Positions 39,752-50,020 of a stretch of 64,000 nucleotides of DNA are shown piece by piece. A model generated the notes under the pieces. It did not search any database and was not told the origin of the DNA. It saw nothing but the letters and a program-made list of their open reading frames with translations. The translations under genes were made by a program, and so were the position numbers. Positions within the stretch are counted from its first letter, which is position 1, and each line of letters opens with the position of its first letter. The stretch is from assembly GCA_945952415.1 (NCBI GenBank), contig CAMFIF010000001.1, positions 310,001-374,000 of the forward strand. The letters run 5' to 3'. The DNA comes from an uncultured Rhizobium sp. GTDB taxonomy: Bacteria; Pseudomonadota; Alphaproteobacteria; Rhizobiales; Rhizobiaceae.

Positions 39752-39817
39752 TCAAGACATGCATCAGAGGGAGGTCCTTTGTGCGTGAACGCCAATCATT
39801 ACTTATGGAGACGTGCC

Positions 39818-40375
39818 ATGAAGAAGGTATTACTGCGCGCTGTTCTTGCCGCTGCTCTCGCCGGTTCGGCCATGACCGCCGTCCAGGCCGCCAATCCCGA
39901 AGTGGGCGGCGCGCCGATGTATGAAAACAAGAACATCGTCGAGAATGCCGTCAATTCGAAGGATCACACCACGCTGGTCGCTGCGGTGAAGGCGGCCGGT
40001 CTTGTCGAGACGCTGCAGGGCAACGGTCCCTTCACCGTCTTTGCGCCCACCAATGCGGCCTTCGATGCCCTGCCGGCCGGAACGGTCGAGACCCTCCTGA
40101 AGCCGGAAAACAAGGAGCAGCTCACCAAGGTGCTGACCTGCCATGTGGTTGGCGCCGAGGCCATGTCCGACGCGATCGCGAAGATGATCAAGGATGATGG
40201 CGGCAAGCACGAGGTGAAGACGCTCGGCGGCTGCACGCTGACCGCAGAGGAAAAGGACGGCAAGATCACGCTGACCGATGAAAATGGCGGCGTCGCCACC
40301 GTAACAATCGCCGATGTCAAGCAGTCGAACGGCGTCATTCACGTGATCGACAAGGTGATCCTGCCGAAGATGTAA
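39818..40375 (+). CDS. Secreted fasciclin (FAS1) domain protein
   Basis: 185 residues from ATG 39818 with GGAG eight bases upstream. The signal peptide is at about residues 1-23 (LLRAVLAAALAGSAMTAVQA). One FAS1 domain shows both conserved boxes: GPFTVFAPTNAAFDALPAGT and, at the end, GVIHVIDKVILP. FAS1 domains mediate adhesion or surface interactions. Its position behind an ECF sigma/RskA pair suggests it is the regulon target, as MPT70/MPT83 are for mycobacterial SigK. It has its own terminator. Confidence 0.93.
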   Translation: MKKVLLRAVLAAALAGSAMTAVQAANPEVGGAPMYENKNIVENAVNSKDHTTLVAAVKAAGLVETLQGNGPFTVFAPTNAAFDALPAGTVETLLKPENKEQLTKVLTCHVVGAEAMSDAIAKMIKDDGGKHEVKTLGGCTLTAEEKDGKITLTDENGGVATVTIADVKQSNGVIHVIDKVILPKM

Positions 40376-40385
40376 CAAGGCAGGG

Positions 40386-40419
40386 CAGGCGGGGCAGCGC
40401 TGCGTCCCGCCTGTCTCCT
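40386..40419 (+). terminator. Terminator after the fasciclin gene
   Basis: CAGGCGGG (40386-40393) pairs with CCCGCCTG (40406-40413) around a self-complementary GCAGCGCTGC, followed by TCTCCTTTTA. It lies between convergent fasciclin and engB genes. Confidence 0.75.
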
Positions 40420-40420
40420 T

Positions 40421-41077
40421 TTATTGCGTGACGGTCTCGACGATGGCTGCCCGCAGCTCGTCGAGGCCCTTGCCCTTTTCCGAAGAGGTGGACAGAACGA
40501 CCGGATAGGCGGCCGGCCGCTTGCGGATCTTCTCCATCGTTTCCGCCAGAAGCCGCGGCACGCCCGCTTCCTTGATCTTGTCGGTCTTCGTCAGAACCAC
40601 CTGATAGGAAACGGCGGCCTTGTCCAGAAGGCTCATCACCTCCTCGTCATTCTTCTTGATGCCATGGCGGCTGTCGATCAGCACATAGACGCGCTTCAGC
40701 GTCGCCCGACCTCTCAAGTAATCGAAGACCAGCTTCGTCCAGGCATCCACCTGGTCCTTGGGGGCCTGGGCATAGCCGTAGCCGGGCATGTCCACCAGCG
40801 CCATGGGCGGCAGGTCGGCGCCCTCGCCCGAATAGCCGTCCGGTACGAAATAATTGAGCTCCTGGGTGCGGCCCGGCGTGTTCGATGTGCGTGCCAGACC
40901 CTTCTGCCCCGTCAGCGCATTGATCAGCGAGGACTTGCCCACATTGGAGCGCCCGGCAAAGGCCACTTCCGGCGGCCCTTCCGGCGGCAGGAATTTCAGC
41001 GAGGGAACCCCGCGGATGAAGATCCACGGATTGCCGAAAAGCGGCTTGTCGTCCTGCCCGGCGTCACTGGCCATCAT
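40421..41077 (-). CDS. engB: Ribosome-biogenesis GTPase EngB (YihA/YsxC)
   Basis: 218 residues. TRAFAC GTPase motifs: G1 GRSNVGKSS (about 42-50), G2 region [15 protein letters not shown]3 DMPGYGYA and G4 TKTD. It helps late 50S assembly. ATG 41077 or 41074 starts it. In rhizobia it normally sits between yidC and argB; here it remains on the yidC side but is separated from argB by the sigma/fasciclin cassette and from yidC by a DMT gene. Confidence 0.96.
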   Translation of the reverse strand: MMASDAGQDDKPLFGNPWIFIRGVPSLKFLPPEGPPEVAFAGRSNVGKSSLINALTGQKGLARTSNTPGRTQELNYFVPDGYSGEGADLPPMALVDMPGYGYAQAPKDQVDAWTKLVFDYLRGRATLKRVYVLIDSRHGIKKNDEEVMSLLDKAAVSYQVVLTKTDKIKEAGVPRLLAETMEKIRKRPAAYPVVLSTSSEKGKGLDELRAAIVETVTQ

Positions 41078-41135
41078 GCTCGTCTTTCGTGTTCTGAACT
41101 TATCCCGTTCCGATTCACGGCTTTGGCCGGGAAAG

Positions 41136-42062
41136 TCAAGAATTCATTGCCCCCTTGAGCAGCCTTTGCTGGCGAAGATACTCCGCGCCAAGATAGGTCA
41201 GCAGGGCGGCAAGGATGAGCGTGCCCCCGATGATCGCGCGGATATCGGGAATTTCTCCGTTGAAGATCGCCACCCAGACGGGGCTGAGCATGGTTTCCGC
41301 AGTGCCGAGAAGGGCGGCCAGCGCCGAGGGCACCAGCCGCGCCCCGGTCACGAACAGCGCCATTCCAAGTCCGAGATTGAAGACGCCGAAAATGTAGAGA
41401 ATGCCGAATTGATGGGGTGTGACCGCAAGCGTCAGCGCCTGCGTGGAGGCGATCAGTGCCGCCGCGAAGCCGCCCGCACAGGCCGCCGGGGTCATCCGCA
41501 CATTCGGATAGCGGCGCGTGATGACCGTCGTTGCGGCAAAGACCAGCGCGATAGCCAGTGCCAGCGCATCACCCTTCGGCGAGATGGAGCCATCGAAGCT
41601 TTTCGACATCATGATTGCGACGCCGGCGATCACGGCTGCAATTGCGCCCCAGGTGAGTGGGGCGATGCGCTCCTTGTAGACGAGCCGGCTCATCAGCGCG
41701 GCGAAGAGCGGTACGCCCGCCTGGATGAGCACCACATTGGCAACGGTCGTATACTGGATGGCGACGATGAAGCAGGTGGTGGCAATGGTAAAGCTCGTCG
41801 CCACCACGGCGCCCGGCCAACCCATGTTGCGGAAGAGCAGCAGCGTGCCCTTCGGCCCGTCGCGAAACAGCATGAAGAAGAGCAGGAACACCGCCGCAAA
41901 CAGACAGCGCCAGAAGATCACCGCCCAGGCATCGTCCATGGCAAGGAAGCGGGCGATCGCACCGCCGAAACTCCAGAAGAAGGCGGACCCGAAGACCAGC
42001 AGCGCTCCGGTCTTTTCCTGCGTGCCGAACACTCCGGCCGCGGCCGGCATTGCCTGAGCCAT
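41136..42062 (-). CDS. EamA/DMT-family membrane transporter
   Basis: 308 residues with about ten membrane helices in two EamA repeats (first repeat [19 protein letters not shown]; second repeat around [20 protein letters not shown], ending [18 protein letters not shown]). It is a presumed small-metabolite exporter with unknown substrate. It lies between yidC and engB on the minus strand, an intruder in a usually contiguous block. It differs clearly from the other DMT protein at 36268-37182. Confidence 0.85.
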   Translation of the reverse strand: MAQAMPAAAGVFGTQEKTGALLVFGSAFFWSFGGAIARFLAMDDAWAVIFWRCLFAAVFLLFFMLFRDGPKGTLLLFRNMGWPGAVVATSFTIATTCFIVAIQYTTVANVVLIQAGVPLFAALMSRLVYKERIAPLTWGAIAAVIAGVAIMMSKSFDGSISPKGDALALAIALVFAATTVITRRYPNVRMTPAACAGGFAAALIASTQALTLAVTPHQFGILYIFGVFNLGLGMALFVTGARLVPSALAALLGTAETMLSPVWVAIFNGEIPDIRAIIGGTLILAALLTYLGAEYLRQQRLLKGAMNS

Positions 42063-42185
42063 CAGTCGCCTCTCCTCTATCCCCCAACGAGACTATCAGC
42101 GCTTGCCGCCTCGGCGGCCCCCGCAACGACATTCTCATGCCGCAGGTGAAGATTTCTTTGCTGCGCAAGGCGAATTGCTGAAATG

Positions 42186-42213
42186 AAAAGCCCCGGACCA
42201 TGGCCCGGGGCTT
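42186..42213 (-). terminator. Terminator of the rpmH-rnpA-yidC operon
   Basis: Read on the minus strand, a 9-bp stem AAGCCCCGG / CCGGGGCTT, with an inner CC/GG pair, is followed by TTTTC. It begins seven bases after the yidC stop. Confidence 0.82.
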
Positions 42214-42219
42214 GTAACG

Positions 42220-44007
42220 TCACTCGGCGGGCGATGGCTTTCGCCGGAAGAGGCCCTTCAGATTGTCGAAGAGTTCGATCTTGGCGCCGTTGCGCTTCAT
42301 GATGATTGCCTGCTGGATGATGGACAGCGTGTTGTTCCAGGCCCAGTAGATGATCAGGCCGGCCGGGAAGCTTGCCATCATGAAGGTGAAGATGACGGGC
42401 ATCCAGGTGAAGACCATGGCCTGCGCCGGGTCCGGCGGCGTCGGGTTCATGCGCATCTGCAGGAACATGGTGACACCCATGATCAGCGGCCAGATGCCGA
42501 GATGCAGCATGGTGGGCGCCTCGAAGGGCAGAAGGCCGAAGAAGTTGACGATGCTCGTCGGATCCGGAGCCGAAAGGTCGTGGATCCAGCCAAAGAAGGG
42601 CGCGTGGCGCATTTCGATGGTGACGTAGATGACCTTGTAGAGCGAAAAGAAGATCGGGATCTGGAAGGCAATCGGCCAGCAGCCGGCCAGCGGATTGATC
42701 TTTTCCGTCTTGTAGAGCTCCATGGTGGCCTGCTGCAGGCCCATGCGGTCGTCGCCGAACTTTTCCTTCAGCGCCTGCATCTTCGGCTGCACCATCTTCA
42801 TCTTGGCCATGGACGCATATTGCTTGTTGGCCAGCGGGAAGAAGAGGGCCTTGACCACGATGGTGGTCGCGAGAATGGCAAGGCCGAAATTGCCGAAATA
42901 GCGATAGAAGAAATCCATCAGCTTGAACATCGGCTTGGTGATGAAATAGAACCAGCCCCAGTCGATCAGGCGGTCGAATTTCGGAATGTTCAGCTTGGCA
43001 TAATAGCCGTCCACCGCCGGCACTTCCTTGGCGCCTGCGAAGATCATGTTCTTCACTTCGGTGCTCTGTCCGGGGGCAACGGTCACCGGATCGGCCCGGA
43101 AATCCGCCTGGAAGGACGGCTGCTGGCCGGCAATGTGCACGAAGCGCGAGGAGAAGGCCACGTCCTGCGGCGGGATCAGCGCTGCAGCCCAGTACTTGTC
43201 GGTGATGCCGAGCCAGCCCGTGGTGGTCTTGGCATGTTCGACATTTTCCTTCTCGATGTCGGAATACTTGCTTTCGGAAAGCTTCTGGTCCTCCAGCACG
43301 CCGAGGAAGCCCTCGTGCAGCACGTAGACGGAGGTGCCCTGCGGCTTGTTGTAGCGCGTCACGCGGCCGTAGAGCGAGGCCGCCAGCGGCGCCGTGCCAC
43401 CATTGGTGATCTTGTCCGTCACGGTGAACATGTAGCGCTCGTCCACCGCAAAGGTGCGGGCGAAGGTTACGCCCTTCTCATTGGTGAAGGTGAGGGTTAC
43501 CGGGGTGGACTGCGTCAGCTTGTCATTGCCGGAAACGGTCCAGACCGTGTCCGGGCCCGGCAGCTTTCCGCTCTCGGGCGTTTCCACATAGCCAAGCTCG
43601 GCAAAATAGCCGTCCTTGGTGTTGGACGGGCTGAAGAGGGTGATGAGCGGGCTCTTGGGGTCCACCGTCTCGCGGTAGTTCTTGAGCTTCAGATCATCCA
43701 GACGCGCGCCGGCGAGGCGGATCGAGCCTTGAAGCGCGGGCGTATCGATCGTCACGCGGGGCGAGGTGGCGGCGGCATCGGTGGCGGTGCCGGCCGGCGC
43801 CTGCGTGCTGGCGCCGGCGGCCGGTACGGCCGGCGCGGTGCCATTGGCGGGCTTGGCGGCCGTCTGGCTGGTCGTCTGCTGCGCCTTCGCGGCGAGTTCA
43901 GCCTTGCGCTGCGCTTCCAGCCGCGGGTTCATGTAGAAGAACTGCCACGCCATCACGATCAGCACTGAGAGTGCGATTGCCACGAGTGAATTGCGTTTGT
44001 TTTCCAT
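42220..44007 (-). CDS. yidC: Membrane protein insertase YidC
   Basis: 595 residues. TM1 (NSLVAIALSVLIVMAWQFFY) is followed by a low-complexity Ala/Thr/Pro/Gln linker, then the periplasmic beta-supersandwich domain (about 85-350) and the conserved five-helix core with YFITKPMFKLMDFFYRYFGN, KMKMVQPKMQALKEKFGDD and GCWPIAFQIPIFFSLYKVIY. It inserts proteins into the inner membrane. The start overlaps the rnpA stop by one base (TAATG). Confidence 0.98.
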   Translation of the reverse strand: MENKRNSLVAIALSVLIVMAWQFFYMNPRLEAQRKAELAAKAQQTTSQTAAKPANGTAPAVPAAGASTQAPAGTATDAAATSPRVTIDTPALQGSIRLAGARLDDLKLKNYRETVDPKSPLITLFSPSNTKDGYFAELGYVETPESGKLPGPDTVWTVSGNDKLTQSTPVTLTFTNEKGVTFARTFAVDERYMFTVTDKITNGGTAPLAASLYGRVTRYNKPQGTSVYVLHEGFLGVLEDQKLSESKYSDIEKENVEHAKTTTGWLGITDKYWAAALIPPQDVAFSSRFVHIAGQQPSFQADFRADPVTVAPGQSTEVKNMIFAGAKEVPAVDGYYAKLNIPKFDRLIDWGWFYFITKPMFKLMDFFYRYFGNFGLAILATTIVVKALFFPLANKQYASMAKMKMVQPKMQALKEKFGDDRMGLQQATMELYKTEKINPLAGCWPIAFQIPIFFSLYKVIYVTIEMRHAPFFGWIHDLSAPDPTSIVNFFGLLPFEAPTMLHLGIWPLIMGVTMFLQMRMNPTPPDPAQAMVFTWMPVIFTFMMASFPAGLIIYWAWNNTLSIIQQAIIMKRNGAKIELFDNLKGLFRRKPSPAE

Positions 44008-44405
44008 TATACTTTCCTGGGGCGGCTTTCACCGGGCCGCTTCGGCTGAGGCTTGGACTGGATGCGCTCTATCAGTTGGGCGGACAATTGCTCGAAGGGG
44101 ACATCAAGGACATCCCGGCGGGCGACGATTACATAATCGTGGCCGGGCAGCATTGCAAACCCTGCCGCAAGGCGGACCGCCTCTTTCAGCCGGCGGCGCA
44201 TGCGATTGCGCTCCACCGCGTTGCCCTGCTTTTTGGTGACGGTAAATCCGGCCCTTGCGGCCGTATCCGGATCGCGGCGGTCGAGGACTTCCAGGAGGAA
44301 GGTGCGCCCTTTCCGTTTTTCGCCTTTTTGAACGGCGAGAAACTGCGGCCGGCTTTTCAGCCGCCCGACAGTCTTGGCATTGGTCTTTGCGTCATCGCCC
44401 GCCAT
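44007..44405 (-). CDS. rnpA: Ribonuclease P protein component RnpA
   Basis: 132 residues, basic. The RNR signature region is [19 protein letters not shown], with [16 protein letters not shown] directly before it and [20 protein letters not shown] at the N-terminus. It binds the catalytic RNA that trims tRNA 5' ends. It sits between rpmH and yidC with minimal spacing. Confidence 0.97.
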   Translation of the reverse strand: MAGDDAKTNAKTVGRLKSRPQFLAVQKGEKRKGRTFLLEVLDRRDPDTAARAGFTVTKKQGNAVERNRMRRRLKEAVRLAAGFAMLPGHDYVIVARRDVLDVPFEQLSAQLIERIQSKPQPKRPGESRPRKV

Positions 44406-44425
44406 CGGGATCGGGCAATCCGGCC

Positions 44426-44560
44426 TTAGGCCGAAAGACGCTTGCGGCCACGAGCGCGGCGAGCGGAGAGAACCAGACGGCCGCCCTTCGTTGCCATGCG
44501 GGCGCGAAAGCCGTGACGACGCTTGCGAACAAGCTTGGAGGGTTGGTAGGTACGCTTCAT
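44426..44560 (-). CDS. rpmH: 50S ribosomal protein L34
   Basis: 44 residues, below the usual length cut-off for automatic calls. The minus strand reads [18 protein letters not shown], then [20 protein letters not shown] and ends KRLSA, the canonical L34 sequence. Start ATG 44560, stop TAA 44428-44426. It is the first gene of the rpmH-rnpA-yidC operon, with rnpA starting 20 bases downstream. Confidence 0.98.
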   Translation of the reverse strand: MKRTYQPSKLVRKRRHGFRARMATKGGRLVLSARRARGRKRLSA

Positions 44561-44861
44561 TTATTTGATTACCGCGGAGTGCGGCCCTTCTTTGATCTGT
44601 TCCCGAGGGAACAAGGAGCGTTTCGGATGTTCATCAAGCCTGTCTTGCAGTCCATGGACCGCTGAACTTGACGTGGCCGGGCTCATAAGGGAGCATCGGG
44701 CAAAAGTCAATCGGCGCGGGGGCCAGGAGGGGCCAAAAGCCCTGCCATGCCGGGTCTCCCCCGTCTTGCCTGCGACAACGGGGAGCGATACCGTCCGTTT
44801 TACGGTGTAACGGATCATTATTGTCTCCGGCAAGCCGGCCCGTTGGACAGTCGGAGGTGGC
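44561..44861. other. Divergent intergenic region between rpmH and a histidine kinase gene
   Basis: These 301 bases carry no convincing gene. They should hold the rpmH operon promoter (minus strand) and the kinase promoter (plus strand). An imperfect palindrome CCGTT-N9-AACGG lies at 44795-44813, and an ACCGT-N7-ACGGT pair at 44790-44806 overlaps it; no regulator could be named. Confidence 0.5.
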
Positions 44862-46313
44862 ATGACGGAACTGCAGGCAGGAGGCGCTCCGCGGATGGAG
44901 ATCCGCCCGGGCAGGGCGCCATTGCGCAGTCTCTCGGCCAAGCTTCTGGCGCTCACCGTGCTTTTCGTCCTGCTGGCAGAAGTGCTGATCTTCATCCCGT
45001 CTGTTTCCACCATGCGCCTGCGCTGGCTGAACGACCGTCTGAGCGCCGCGGCTGCGGCCGGGATCGTCATCGACGCGCTGCAACCCGCCGATCTGCCGGA
45101 GGCGGCCCGCAACGAAACCCTGATGGCGGCCGGGGCACGCGCCATCGCGCTCAGGCGCCAGGGTCAGTCGCAATTGCTGGCGGCAACCCCCATCGACCAG
45201 CCGATCGCCGGCGTCTTCAACCTCGCCGAGACCGAGCCGCTCTCCGCCATGGGGGAGGCCCTGAAAACGCTGCTCTTCGGCGGCGACCGGCTGATCCGCG
45301 CCTATGGCCCTGTCGGCGACAGCCGCATGATCATCGACATGGTGCTGGACGAGACCGCCCTGCGCGAGGCCATGCTCGTCTATTCCCGCAATGTGGCGCT
45401 TCTATCGGTGCTGATCTCGCTGATCACCTCGACGCTTATCTTCTTTGCCATCGACCGGCTGATGATTCGCCGCATCCGCCGGCTGACGCTCAACATGCAG
45501 CAGTTTGCCCGGGAGCCCGCAAGCCCCGCAAGCGTGCTTCAGCCCGATGCGGGAGAGGACGAACTCAGCCTTGCCGGCCGCCATCTCAGCGCCATGCAGA
45601 AAGAGCTGCAGGAGACGCTTTCCCAGCAGAAGACGCTCGCCGAACTCGGGCTTGCCGTCTCCAAGATCAATCACGACATGCGAAACGTGCTGGCAACGGC
45701 CCAGCTCCTCTCGGACCGGCTTGCCGATATCGACGATCCCATGGTGAAGACCTTTGCGCCGAAGCTGGTGCGCACCCTCGACCGGGCGGTAGGCTATACG
45801 AGCGAGGTGCTTGCCTATGGCCAGATGGCCGATGCCGTTCCCCGCCGGAGCCTCTTTGCGCTCCAGCCGCTGGTGCTCGAGGTGCGTGACAATCTCGGCC
45901 TGGAGGCGGACGGCGCGATCCGCTTTGTTGAGACGCTGGACCCCGGACTGATGATCGACGCCGACAGCGAGCAGCTTTTCCGCGTGCTTCACAATCTCTG
46001 TCGCAACGCCCATCAGGCGCTGCTCTCCCTGCCCGATCGGTCAGGCGAGATCACTGTCTCCGCCCGAAGAGACGGCCAGGCCGTCATCCTTTTTGTCGAC
46101 GATACCGGCCCCGGCATGCCCGAGAAGGCCCGCCAAAACCTCTTTCGTGCCTTCAAGGGCACGGCCCGCACCGGCGGCACCGGTCTCGGCCTTGCCATCG
46201 CGCGCGATCTGGTGCTCGCCCATGGCGGGTCGATCGAGCTCGATTCCAAGGAGGAACGCGGAACCCGCTTCCGCCTGCGCATCCCCGACCGTCCGGCCGC
46301 CATAAAAGCATGA
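44862..46313 (+). CDS. Membrane sensor histidine kinase (orphan)
   Basis: 483 residues. TM1 is at about 25-47 (LLALTVLFVLLAEVLIFI), a periplasmic sensor at about 50-175, TM2 at about 178-200 (VALLSVLISLITSTLIFFAI), then HAMP and the dimerisation helix with phospho-acceptor H271 in SKINHDMRNVLA. The ATPase domain has N box NLCRNAHQAL, G1 DDTGPGMP and G2 GGTGLGLAIARDL. No response regulator lies next to it. A conserved position next to rpmH/rnpA and a tRNA-Arg gene is likely. Signal and partner are unknown. Confidence 0.92.
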   Translation: MTELQAGGAPRMEIRPGRAPLRSLSAKLLALTVLFVLLAEVLIFIPSVSTMRLRWLNDRLSAAAAAGIVIDALQPADLPEAARNETLMAAGARAIALRRQGQSQLLAATPIDQPIAGVFNLAETEPLSAMGEALKTLLFGGDRLIRAYGPVGDSRMIIDMVLDETALREAMLVYSRNVALLSVLISLITSTLIFFAIDRLMIRRIRRLTLNMQQFAREPASPASVLQPDAGEDELSLAGRHLSAMQKELQETLSQQKTLAELGLAVSKINHDMRNVLATAQLLSDRLADIDDPMVKTFAPKLVRTLDRAVGYTSEVLAYGQMADAVPRRSLFALQPLVLEVRDNLGLEADGAIRFVETLDPGLMIDADSEQLFRVLHNLCRNAHQALLSLPDRSGEITVSARRDGQAVILFVDDTGPGMPEKARQNLFRAFKGTARTGGTGLGLAIARDLVLAHGGSIELDSKEERGTRFRLRIPDRPAAIKA

Positions 46314-46458
46314 GATGGAACATGTTGAAAAATATGGGAAATATTCAAGGGTCGGTGACCGGCTTCGGGAAAATGGCACTTTTTTGAAGAAAGTGACTTG
46401 CAATCGAAAGGCGGACGATTTAGAGGATCGCCACGCAAGCGGTTTCGCCGCACGGCAC

Positions 46459-46535
46459 GCACCCGTAGCTCAGCTGGATAGAGCACCAGACTACGAATCT
46501 GGGGGTCAGGAGTTCGAATCTCTTCGGGTGCGCCA
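46459..46535 (+). tRNA. tRNA-Arg (anticodon ACG)
   Basis: 77 bases including encoded CCA. The acceptor stem GCACCCG / CGGGTGC, D-arm AGCTCAGCTGGATAGAGC, anticodon stem CCAGA/TCTGG with loop CTACGAA (anticodon ACG at 46493-46495), and T-arm with GTTCGAATC are all present. ACG is read as ICG after TadA deamination and decodes CGU/CGC/CGA. No integrase or duplicated 3' end is nearby. Confidence 0.97.
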
Positions 46536-46613
46536 TTTCCCTACGATCATGAAGTGAGACGCGCTCCTTGAAGAGTTGGGCTTTGCCAGGCTGCCTTCAC
46601 GGCAGGCGAATGC

Positions 46614-46793
46614 TCACTTTGCGGTAGCCTGCGTTATCCGGTCGCGAATTTTCAGAAATGCAGTGTTTATGCTGTCGCCCAGGTCGCTCGCGCCAATGAC
46701 CATTGTCACCGCGATCAGCGCGGCAATCATCCCGTATTCTGTGGCAACGCCGCCGGATTGATCGGCACGCAAATGGGAAATCACTTCCTTCAT
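46614..46793 (-). CDS. Flp/Fap-type pilin subunit (copy 1)
   Basis: 59 residues, too short for common length cut-offs. The minus strand reads MKEVISHLRADQSGGVATEY, then GMIAALIAVTMVIGA and ends ITQATAK. The short basic leader, Gly before the cleavage point, Glu+5/Tyr+6 (xATEYG) and hydrophobic stretch define Flp prepilins processed by a TadV/CpaA-type peptidase. GAGGGAG lies upstream of ATG 46793. It is the most divergent copy (GVATEY for GATAIEY) and lies closest to the tRNA gene. Confidence 0.85.
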   Translation of the reverse strand: MKEVISHLRADQSGGVATEYGMIAALIAVTMVIGASDLGDSINTAFLKIRDRITQATAK

Positions 46794-46829
46794 GGCATGC
46801 TCCCTCGTCGGAACCGTGCTTTGCCCTCG

Positions 46830-47126
46830 CTATCGGGCGGTGAAAAAGTCGAGAGTGACCTGCAAGCGCAGAAAAAGAAGGGAAATCTGCGTTCTCATTA
46901 GGGGCAGGGCCGCCAATCCCAACACGGCGATCATCGCCGCGATCAGGCCATATTCGATGGCCGTCGCTCCCTGCCGATCCGCCATGAAGCGTCGCAGGAA
47001 GGGTAAGAGGGTTTTGCGCCGGGTATTGGATGCAGAGGCGAGCCGCCCGACGGGAACGGAGACGTGAAACGCTGCCAGGGTGACCATGGTATCAACTAAA
47101 TCCTGGCCCCTGGTCGCGCGCATCAC
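46830..47126 (-). CDS. Flp-type pilin-like protein with long N-terminal extension (copy 2)
   Basis: Up to 98 residues. The pilin core DRQGATAIEYGLIAAMIAVL lies near residues 50-69, followed by LPLMRTQISLLF. From ATG 47126 the leader would be about 50 residues, much longer than usual. ATG 47087 (85 residues) or ATG 46985 (leader of only a few residues) are alternatives, and none has a strong Shine-Dalgarno. The C-terminus (RLQVTLDFFTAR) also differs. It may be a divergent minor pilin or a decaying copy. Confidence 0.65.
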   Translation of the reverse strand: MMRATRGQDLVDTMVTLAAFHVSVPVGRLASASNTRRKTLLPFLRRFMADRQGATAIEYGLIAAMIAVLGLAALPLMRTQISLLFLRLQVTLDFFTAR

Positions 47127-47132
47127 ATCACC

Positions 47133-47312
47133 TTACTTCGACGTGGCGTTGGCCAGGCGGTTTCTCAGGTTGCCAAACGTATTGCCAATCTGCTGGCCCA
47201 TACCGGAAGCGCCAGTGATCAGTGCGATGGAAACAAGTGCAGCGATGAGCGCATATTCTATAGCGGTGGCACCAGATCGGCAGTGGATGAAGCGCTGGAT
47301 CAAATCATACAT
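47133..47312 (-). CDS. Flp/Fap-type pilin subunit (copy 3)
   Basis: 59 residues from ATG 47312 with GGGAG upstream; a longer in-frame start at 47609 would run through the previous pilin gene region and is rejected. The leader MYDLIQRFIHCRSG precedes ATAIEYALIAALVSIALITG, and the tail ends NRLANATSK. It is a close paralogue of copy 4 (same SGATAIEY and RLANATSK). Confidence 0.85.
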   Translation of the reverse strand: MYDLIQRFIHCRSGATAIEYALIAALVSIALITGASGMGQQIGNTFGNLRNRLANATSK

Positions 47313-47457
47313 ATTATAGCTCCCGGAAGGTTGTCGGAACATGTTAAGTATTTTTGGGCAGTCTCTGAGACGATCACTCCCGCGATCATGATCGAAACGG
47401 TGGGATACACCCTTACGGAATGTCGTTTTAAAGCGGGTGCCCATAAGCGAGCGTTGT

Positions 47458-47495
47458 AAAAAACAAGCCGGAGCCGCCGTCATGGCGGTCCGGCT
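47458..47495 (-). terminator. Intrinsic terminator after pilin copy 4
   Basis: Read on the minus strand, a long stem (AGCCGGACCGCC with GGCGG-C-TCCGGCT, one bulge) is followed by TTGTTTTTTAC. It starts 11 bases after the copy 4 stop, so copy 4 is transcribed separately from copies 1-3. Confidence 0.82.
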
Positions 47496-47505
47496 CAGCA
47501 CGCCA

Positions 47506-47685
47506 TTACTTGCTGGTGGCGTTTGCCAGTCGTTCCTTGAGATTTGTAAACGTGGCGCCGAGCTGGTTACCCAGAGCCTGGCCGCCGGTGATGAGGGCGA
47601 TAGAGACAAGGGCGGCGATCAGACCGTATTCGATAGCGGTTGCGCCGGACTCATCCTTGATGAAACGGGAAAGCACATCAGACAT
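47506..47685 (-). CDS. Flp/Fap-type pilin subunit (copy 4)
   Basis: 59 residues from ATG 47685, with GGAGAAG upstream. The leader MSDVLSRFIKDESG precedes ATAIEYGLIAALVSIALITG; the tail is ERLANATSK. This is the most canonical of the four copies and has its own terminator, so it is probably the major pilin. No tad/cpa assembly genes lie in the window; they must be elsewhere if a pilus is made. Confidence 0.88.
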   Translation of the reverse strand: MSDVLSRFIKDESGATAIEYGLIAALVSIALITGGQALGNQLGATFTNLKERLANATSK

Positions 47686-47969
47686 TATTCTTCTCCAACT
47701 ATTTTAGAGCGGCTCCGCTAGAAGACGCCGTTTCTTTTGACGGTCTTCTTATATAAAAAGATTAGAAATCAAAAAAGTACAAATGGAAGAGGTGGTAAAG
47801 CACTGGTTAAGTGGGCCTGAGACGCATGTGCCGGTTCCGGGCAGATTTCGGGTTTTTTATGGCTGTTGTCTGGCTCTGCTCACCGCCTGAAGGCACCCTT
47901 GACGACAACGAGAGACATGCCCTTGGGGCCGGTCCCAGGGGCGCGCCTTTCATGAAATGGAACGATTTT
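47686..47969. other. Intergenic region between pilin cluster and fucose operon end
   Basis: 284 bases without a supportable gene. The part next to the pilin (47740-47800) is AT-rich and should carry the promoter of copy 4. No clear terminator of the fucose operon is visible. Confidence 0.5.

Positions 47970-50016
<2,047 letters not shown>

Positions 50017-50020
<4 letters not shown>

Noticed and set aside
46440..47700. tRNA-Arg as an integration site for a mobile element carrying the pilin genes
   Set aside because: No integrase, no duplicated tRNA 3' end and no strong composition change were seen; the pilin copies look like local duplications.
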